Below, piece by piece: positions 59,809 through 64,000 of a DNA stretch of 64,000 nt. The notes under the pieces were generated by a model. The model was not told the DNA's origin and searched no databases. It was given only the letters and a program-made list of their open reading frames with translations. The position numbers were made by a program, and so were the translations under genes. This DNA comes from Nocardia mexicana NBRC 108244 (GTDB lineage: Bacteria > Actinomycetota > Actinomycetes > Mycobacteriales > Mycobacteriaceae): contig NZ_BDBV01000066.1 in assembly GCF_001613165.1 (NCBI RefSeq), forward strand, positions 1-64,000. The letters are read 5' to 3'. The first letter of the stretch is position 1. Every line of letters starts with the position of its first letter.

Positions 59809-60979
59809 CGCCGGGGTACCCGCGCTCCTCGAAGTCGCCGCCGGTCGCCGGCGCCTTGTCGGCGATCAGGGCGCTCACCCAGCGCGTCGTCGGATCGATG
59901 TCCAGCAGCAGGGCTTTCACCAGCAGCGTCATCGGCACGGCCAGCAGCGCGCCGAGCGGCCCCAGCACCCAGGACCAGAACACCAGCGACAGGAACGTGA
60001 CGGTGACGCTGAGACCCACCGAATCCCCGACGTACTTGGGCTGGATGATCGACTGAATCACGAAGTTGATCGCGCAGTAGACCACGATGACCCAGATCAT
60101 CAGCGCCGGACCGCTGTCGAGCAGGGCGAGCAATGCGGGCGGCACCAGGCCGATGAGGAACCCGATATTCGGAATGTAGTTGGTGATGAACGACAGCACC
60201 GCCCACAGCATCGGCAGCGGCACCCCCATCCACCAGAGGGCGGCGCCGTCGAACACCGCGACGATGAACCCGAATACCGTCGACACCATCAGGTATTTGC
60301 GGGTTCCGGCCGCGAATGCGGTGAGCGCATAGGAGATTTCGGGCCGAATCTCCGCGACCACGGCCATTTTCCGGCGCATGCTCATGCCGTCGATCGCCAT
60401 GAACATCAGCAGCGCCGCGAGGAAGAACAGATTCGACAGCACCCCGATGAGGTTTCGCAGCGCGCTCTCCAGCATGCCGACGACATTGTTCATGTCGAAT
60501 CCGCTGAGCATGTTGTGGATCTGATCGGTATTCACCCCCGCGTCGGACAATGCCGAGCGAATGCCCGAAAGCAGGTCGCTCACCCGGTCGCTGTACTGGG
60601 GAAGTTCGGTGGCCAGCTGTGCCGCCGACAGGATCAGCGCACCGAGCAGCAGGATCAGGATCAACCAGACCGCCAGCAGCGCCAGCACCATGCCGAGCCA
60701 CGCCGGCAGGCCGCGGCGCTGTGCCCATCGCTGCAGCGGCTGGACCGCCACGGTGAGCATGAGAGCCAGGAATGTCGGCGCCAGCACCTCGGAGAATGCC
60801 TTGATACCGCCGATGGCGATCACCGCCGCCGCGATCGCGAGCACCACGATCAACCCGCGCGGAATCGCCCACGCACCGGCCGTCGCGGCCGGCGGCGCCA
60901 CCTTCCCCGGCGGAGCCTTCCGGCTCGATCGCACCCGCACGGCGGCGACTGTAACCGCGTCCGCGCAGCGACTCTTCAC
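59774..60979 (-). CDS. AI-2E (TqsA/PerM-like) family transporter
   Basis: 401 residues from a GTG at 60979. About eight helices with the AI-2E family motif LSFITNYIPNIGFLIGLVPPALLALL and QPKYVGDSVGLSVTVTFLSLVFWSWVLGPLGALLAVPMT. Family members export small molecules or ions (autoinducer-2 only in some). Short Pro/Lys-rich N-terminus. Overlaps the 71-aa gene at the 3' end by 35 bases. Confidence 0.9.
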   Translation of the reverse strand: MKSRCADAVTVAAVRVRSSRKAPPGKVAPPAATAGAWAIPRGLIVVLAIAAAVIAIGGIKAFSEVLAPTFLALMLTVAVQPLQRWAQRRGLPAWLGMVLALLAVWLILILLLGALILSAAQLATELPQYSDRVSDLLSGIRSALSDAGVNTDQIHNMLSGFDMNNVVGMLESALRNLIGVLSNLFFLAALLMFMAIDGMSMRRKMAVVAEIRPEISYALTAFAAGTRKYLMVSTVFGFIVAVFDGAALWWMGVPLPMLWAVLSFITNYIPNIGFLIGLVPPALLALLDSGPALMIWVIVVYCAINFVIQSIIQPKYVGDSVGLSVTVTFLSLVFWSWVLGPLGALLAVPMTLLVKALLLDIDPTTRWVSALIADKAPATGGDFEERGYPGANPAAGTSPAE

Positions 60980-61118
60980 ACCTTCCGGATGAATTCGATC
61001 CGATCAAGATTCCATCGCACCCCTCGGCACACAGCAAACCATCGGTATACGTTCGGGAACGGACGGATCAGACGCACTACATACGCTCGGCCGAAATGGA
61101 GAACCTTACGGAGGGGTT

Positions 61119-63743
61119 GTGGTTGCACCAGAACTATCCGCTATCGATTCGGGCGACAACCGTGGCCTCACCGCCCACGGAACGACGCATACGCCGCCCG
61201 TTCTCCCATTCCCCCCGGTGCGAATAGCCGGGCCGCACGCACGCCTGGACCGCGCCACCCGCACACCCAACGGACACACCGCCCTCATTTGCGCACCCGC
61301 GGGAACCGGCAAGACCGTCCTGGTGGCCGATTGGGCGCGGCGGCGCTCGGACGTCCGCATCGGCTGGGTCGGCATCTCCGACATCGCGGCCGAGACCGAC
61401 CGGCTGTGGCAGGCGGTCGGCGCCGCGCTGGACCTGCCGATTGCCACCGCCGCGCACCGGATCCCGGACTCACCGGCGGACGAGCCCGCGGCGATCCTGT
61501 CCGCGCTCGCCACCCGCTCGGACCCCGCCGTGCTGATCATCGATGACGCACACCTGATCAGTGATCCGCTCACGCTGTCCGGTCTCGAACATTTCGTCGA
61601 ACACGCACCCGGATCCCTCACCATTGTGGTCGTCGGCCGTCACGATCCGCCGCTGCGCTGGCACGCCCTGGAGATGACCGCACGGCTGACCCGCATCGGA
61701 CCCCACGACCTCGCCTTCGGCGAGAAGCACACCGCCGAACTGCTCGCGCAGCACGACTGCCGGCTCACCGGCTCCGAGCTGTCCACCATCCAGGAGATCA
61801 CCTGCGGCTGGGCCGGGCTCGTCCGGATCGCCGCCATTCACCTGGCCGCGCACACCGGCGACCGGGACACCGCGATCGCCGCGCTGGCCCAGGGTCCGCA
61901 CGCGGTGGCGGATTTCCTGGTCGGCGAGCTTCTCGACGTGGTGTCGCCCGAGGCGCTCGACTTCCTGGTCGCCACGTCGGTCCCCGATCAGTTCTGCGCC
62001 GACCTGGCCGAGGAACTGGTGGGGACGACCGCGTCTCGCACGCTGGACCTGTTGCTGCGCAACAATTTTCCCCTCGAGGTCGTGGCCCGCGACGGCGTAC
62101 TCTGGTACACCTACCACCCGATGCTGCGCACCTATCTCCTCGCCGAGTGCGCCCGCACCGATCCCGGCCGGTCCACCGAACTGCACCGCGCGTGCGCGCA
62201 CTGGTTCACGACCGCCGGGCTGCTGCCGAACGCGCTGCACCATGTGCTCGCCGAACCCGGTCGTCCCGCACTGACGGGGTTCATCCGAGATCACGGACCC
62301 CGCATGGTGTTCGAAGGCAACGGTCCGGCCCTGTTCCGGCACCTCGACCATCTGGAGGGCGCCGCCGACGACCCGTTCCTCCTGCTGCTGCGCATCGCCG
62401 ACGCCATCGAACACGCCGATCTCGTCCGGGCATCGGCACTGGCGGACCTCATCGGTGAACGCGCCCACCGGAACTCGGCATACGCCGCCCCGAACCTGCT
62501 GCGCCCCTTCACCGATGCCGTCCGCTGCGATGTCGGTGTCGCGACCGGACGGGTCGCGTCGGGACCACCGCCGGAATCGCCCGCACCGACGGGACACCCG
62601 GACCTCGACTGCTACATCGCCTTACAGACCGCGACAGCGCACACCCTCGCGCCGGGCGCCCCCTCGTGGGGTGAGCCGGAGCTGCGCCACGCATTGGCGC
62701 TGTCGGAGCGGGTCCGGCTGCACCGCCTCACCCTGCACGCGCTCACCCGGCTCGCGCTCGCCGCGGGGCTCGGCGGCGCGCTCACCGTGATGCGCGAACG
62801 CGCCTGCCGGGCCGTCGCTTTCGCCGAGGACCACCATCTGAACGACACCGCGCCGCTCGCCCACGCCCGCGTCATGGCCGCGCTGATGTCGTATCTGCAG
62901 GCCGACGACGAGTGCACGCGTCTGGAAATCCTGCCGCTCGCACGGCGATTGGACGGTTCCACCGCCCCGGCTCCCGGCTGGCACGCGGAGGTCCTGGCGC
63001 GACTGTTCGACTTCGACACGACGCCCGATCGGCACGCCGTCGCCGACACCCTGCGGAGCGAGATGCACCGCCTGCTCGACGAGGCGCCCCAACCGGCGAC
63101 GACCGGCGGGCTGCTGGTTCACGTGGCCTGGGCGCTGCTGCGCGTGCGCTGGTGCGAAACCACCCGGCAGCTGCTCGACCGGGCCGTGGCGGTACTGGGT
63201 CCGCGACCCGAAACCACGCTCGTCGAGGCCGCTCTCGCCGACCGCAATCAGCGCTCGGTCGTCACCGTGGAACTTGTCGAGCCGCTGCTCGAGCGCGACG
63301 ATCTGCATCCGGTCTCGGCCATCCACGCGCGGCTGCTCTATGCCTCGGCCTGTCATCGGCTCGATCGGCCCACCGCGACCTACGAGGCGCTGCATCGAGC
63401 GCTCGGCCTCGCGTACGCAGACCGACTGGTCCGTCCTTTTCTCGATGTGCCCGGCATATCGGAACTGCTCGACCAGTTCGTAGGCAGGTTCGGATATCTC
63501 GACGATTTCGTCGACCTCGTCCGGCGCCGCTCCCGCACCCGCGGCAATGCCCCGCAGCTGACCAGCACCGAGACCACGGTGCTGCGCCAACTCCCCTCCG
63601 GCATGACCACCCACAGCATCGCCGCCGACATGGGCGTCTCGATCAACACCGTCAAGACCCACCTGCGCGGCATCTACCACAAGCTCGGTGTCCGGACCCG
63701 CGCCGACGCGATCACCCACGCCCGCACCCTCGGCCTGATCTGA
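61119..63743 (+). CDS. Large ATP-binding LuxR-family (MalT/LAL-type) regulator
   Basis: 874 residues from a GTG at 61119. AAA/STAND ATPase part with Walker A CAPAGTGKTVL (59-69) and Walker B AVLIIDDAHLI; a winged-helix/TPR-like helical middle; C-terminal GerE-type HTH (LTSTETTVLRQLPSGMTTHSIAADMGVSINTVKTHLRGIYHKLG). This is the LAL/MalT layout in which ATP and a ligand trigger oligomerisation and transcription activation. Its ligand and targets are unknown; the neighbouring membrane-protein genes are candidates. Confidence 0.9.
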   Translation: MVAPELSAIDSGDNRGLTAHGTTHTPPVLPFPPVRIAGPHARLDRATRTPNGHTALICAPAGTGKTVLVADWARRRSDVRIGWVGISDIAAETDRLWQAVGAALDLPIATAAHRIPDSPADEPAAILSALATRSDPAVLIIDDAHLISDPLTLSGLEHFVEHAPGSLTIVVVGRHDPPLRWHALEMTARLTRIGPHDLAFGEKHTAELLAQHDCRLTGSELSTIQEITCGWAGLVRIAAIHLAAHTGDRDTAIAALAQGPHAVADFLVGELLDVVSPEALDFLVATSVPDQFCADLAEELVGTTASRTLDLLLRNNFPLEVVARDGVLWYTYHPMLRTYLLAECARTDPGRSTELHRACAHWFTTAGLLPNALHHVLAEPGRPALTGFIRDHGPRMVFEGNGPALFRHLDHLEGAADDPFLLLLRIADAIEHADLVRASALADLIGERAHRNSAYAAPNLLRPFTDAVRCDVGVATGRVASGPPPESPAPTGHPDLDCYIALQTATAHTLAPGAPSWGEPELRHALALSERVRLHRLTLHALTRLALAAGLGGALTVMRERACRAVAFAEDHHLNDTAPLAHARVMAALMSYLQADDECTRLEILPLARRLDGSTAPAPGWHAEVLARLFDFDTTPDRHAVADTLRSEMHRLLDEAPQPATTGGLLVHVAWALLRVRWCETTRQLLDRAVAVLGPRPETTLVEAALADRNQRSVVTVELVEPLLERDDLHPVSAIHARLLYASACHRLDRPTATYEALHRALGLAYADRLVRPFLDVPGISELLDQFVGRFGYLDDFVDLVRRRSRTRGNAPQLTSTETTVLRQLPSGMTTHSIAADMGVSINTVKTHLRGIYHKLGVRTRADAITHARTLGLI

Positions 63744-63801
63744 ACCCGTTTCACCCCAATCGGATGAAGCGCGCGGCGCGCGGACTCGCGACGATCGGGC
63801 C

Positions 63802-64000
63802 ATGGCGAACGACGGTCTGGGCCCGGTGGAACTGACGGTGCTGACATTTCCCGGCAGGCGGATCGCCGAACCGGTGGTCGACGCCCTGCGGGACGTGGTC
63901 GACCGCGGTGACGCGACGATCATCGACCTGGTCTATCTCACCAAGGACGGGTCCGGCGACGTGGTCCAGGTCGAGGTCGACGAATCCCTGCACGAGGCCG
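63802..64000 (+). CDS. DUF6325-type protein, cut by window edge
   Basis: The first 66 residues of a protein from the ATG at 63802: GPVELTVLTFPGRRIAEPVVDALRDVVDRGDATIIDLVYLTKDGSGDVVQVEVDE. This matches the start of DUF6325/DUF1269-like proteins, small actinobacterial proteins found with stress or membrane genes. Continues past the window. Confidence 0.7.
   Translation, partial: MANDGLGPVELTVLTFPGRRIAEPVVDALRDVVDRGDATIIDLVYLTKDGSGDVVQVEVDESLHEA

Overview
The window is high-GC actinobacterial chromosome, most likely from Nocardia or a close mycolic-acid relative. The evidence is GC-rich third codon positions, frequent GTG/TTG starts, several start codons lying 7-8 bases after a TAnnnT-like -10 (leaderless), a branched-chain style qcrCAB-ctaE respiratory operon, PimB, F420-type oxidoreductases, and a gene order at the left end that resembles the Mycobacterium tuberculosis Rv2184c-Rv2196 region (compared from memory).

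Region 1 (1-14.9 kb) is core genome. It holds an ArsA-like ATPase with two SRPBCC proteins, the mannosyltransferase PimB, a membrane-anchored HExxH protein, two secreted NlpC/P60 peptidoglycan hydrolases, a DnaQ-UvrC fusion, a stand-alone Lrp/AsnC effector domain flanked by two copies of a ~95-bp repeat, the minus-strand operon ctaE-qcrC-qcrA-qcrB (cytochrome bc1-aa3 branch) and trpD.

Region 2 (14.9-30.8 kb) is lipid and sulfur metabolism. A five-gene acyl-CoA operon (two acyl-CoA dehydrogenases, a FabG-like SDR, FadD, MaoC) runs divergently from a TetR gene, with two 19-bp operator-like inverted repeats between them. Next is a five-gene operon, cysD-cysNC-DUF1214-SDR-sulfotransferase, which couples PAPS synthesis to PAPS use and runs divergently from an IclR regulator. 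The cysD 3' end has been partly duplicated in front of cysNC.

Region 3 (30.8-44.6 kb) is accessory: secreted SGNH hydrolase, cutinase and a large secreted esterase-like protein, alpha/beta hydrolases, TetR regulators, an F420-type monooxygenase, a cupin and a Gly/Trp/His-rich secreted protein. In its centre (36.2-38.4 kb) is a lower-GC cassette: a 122-aa unknown protein, a DUF6879-type protein and a Scr1-type XRE regulator, overlapping head to tail. Two tiny overlapping genes not previously obvious as ORFs run away from it on the other strand.

Region 4 (44.6-64 kb) holds a MoxR ATPase/VWA pair, a PabC-like aminotransferase whose 3' end runs through a repeat block, an orphan second QcrB with a DUF2007-like partner, a beta-carbonic anhydrase, a rifampin phosphotransferase (Rph), a set of membrane proteins (DUF389, LapA-like, SulP, DUF7144, AI-2E family), a large LuxR regulator and the start of a DUF6325-type gene.

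I saw no tRNA, rRNA, CRISPR array, transposase, phage gene or replication origin.
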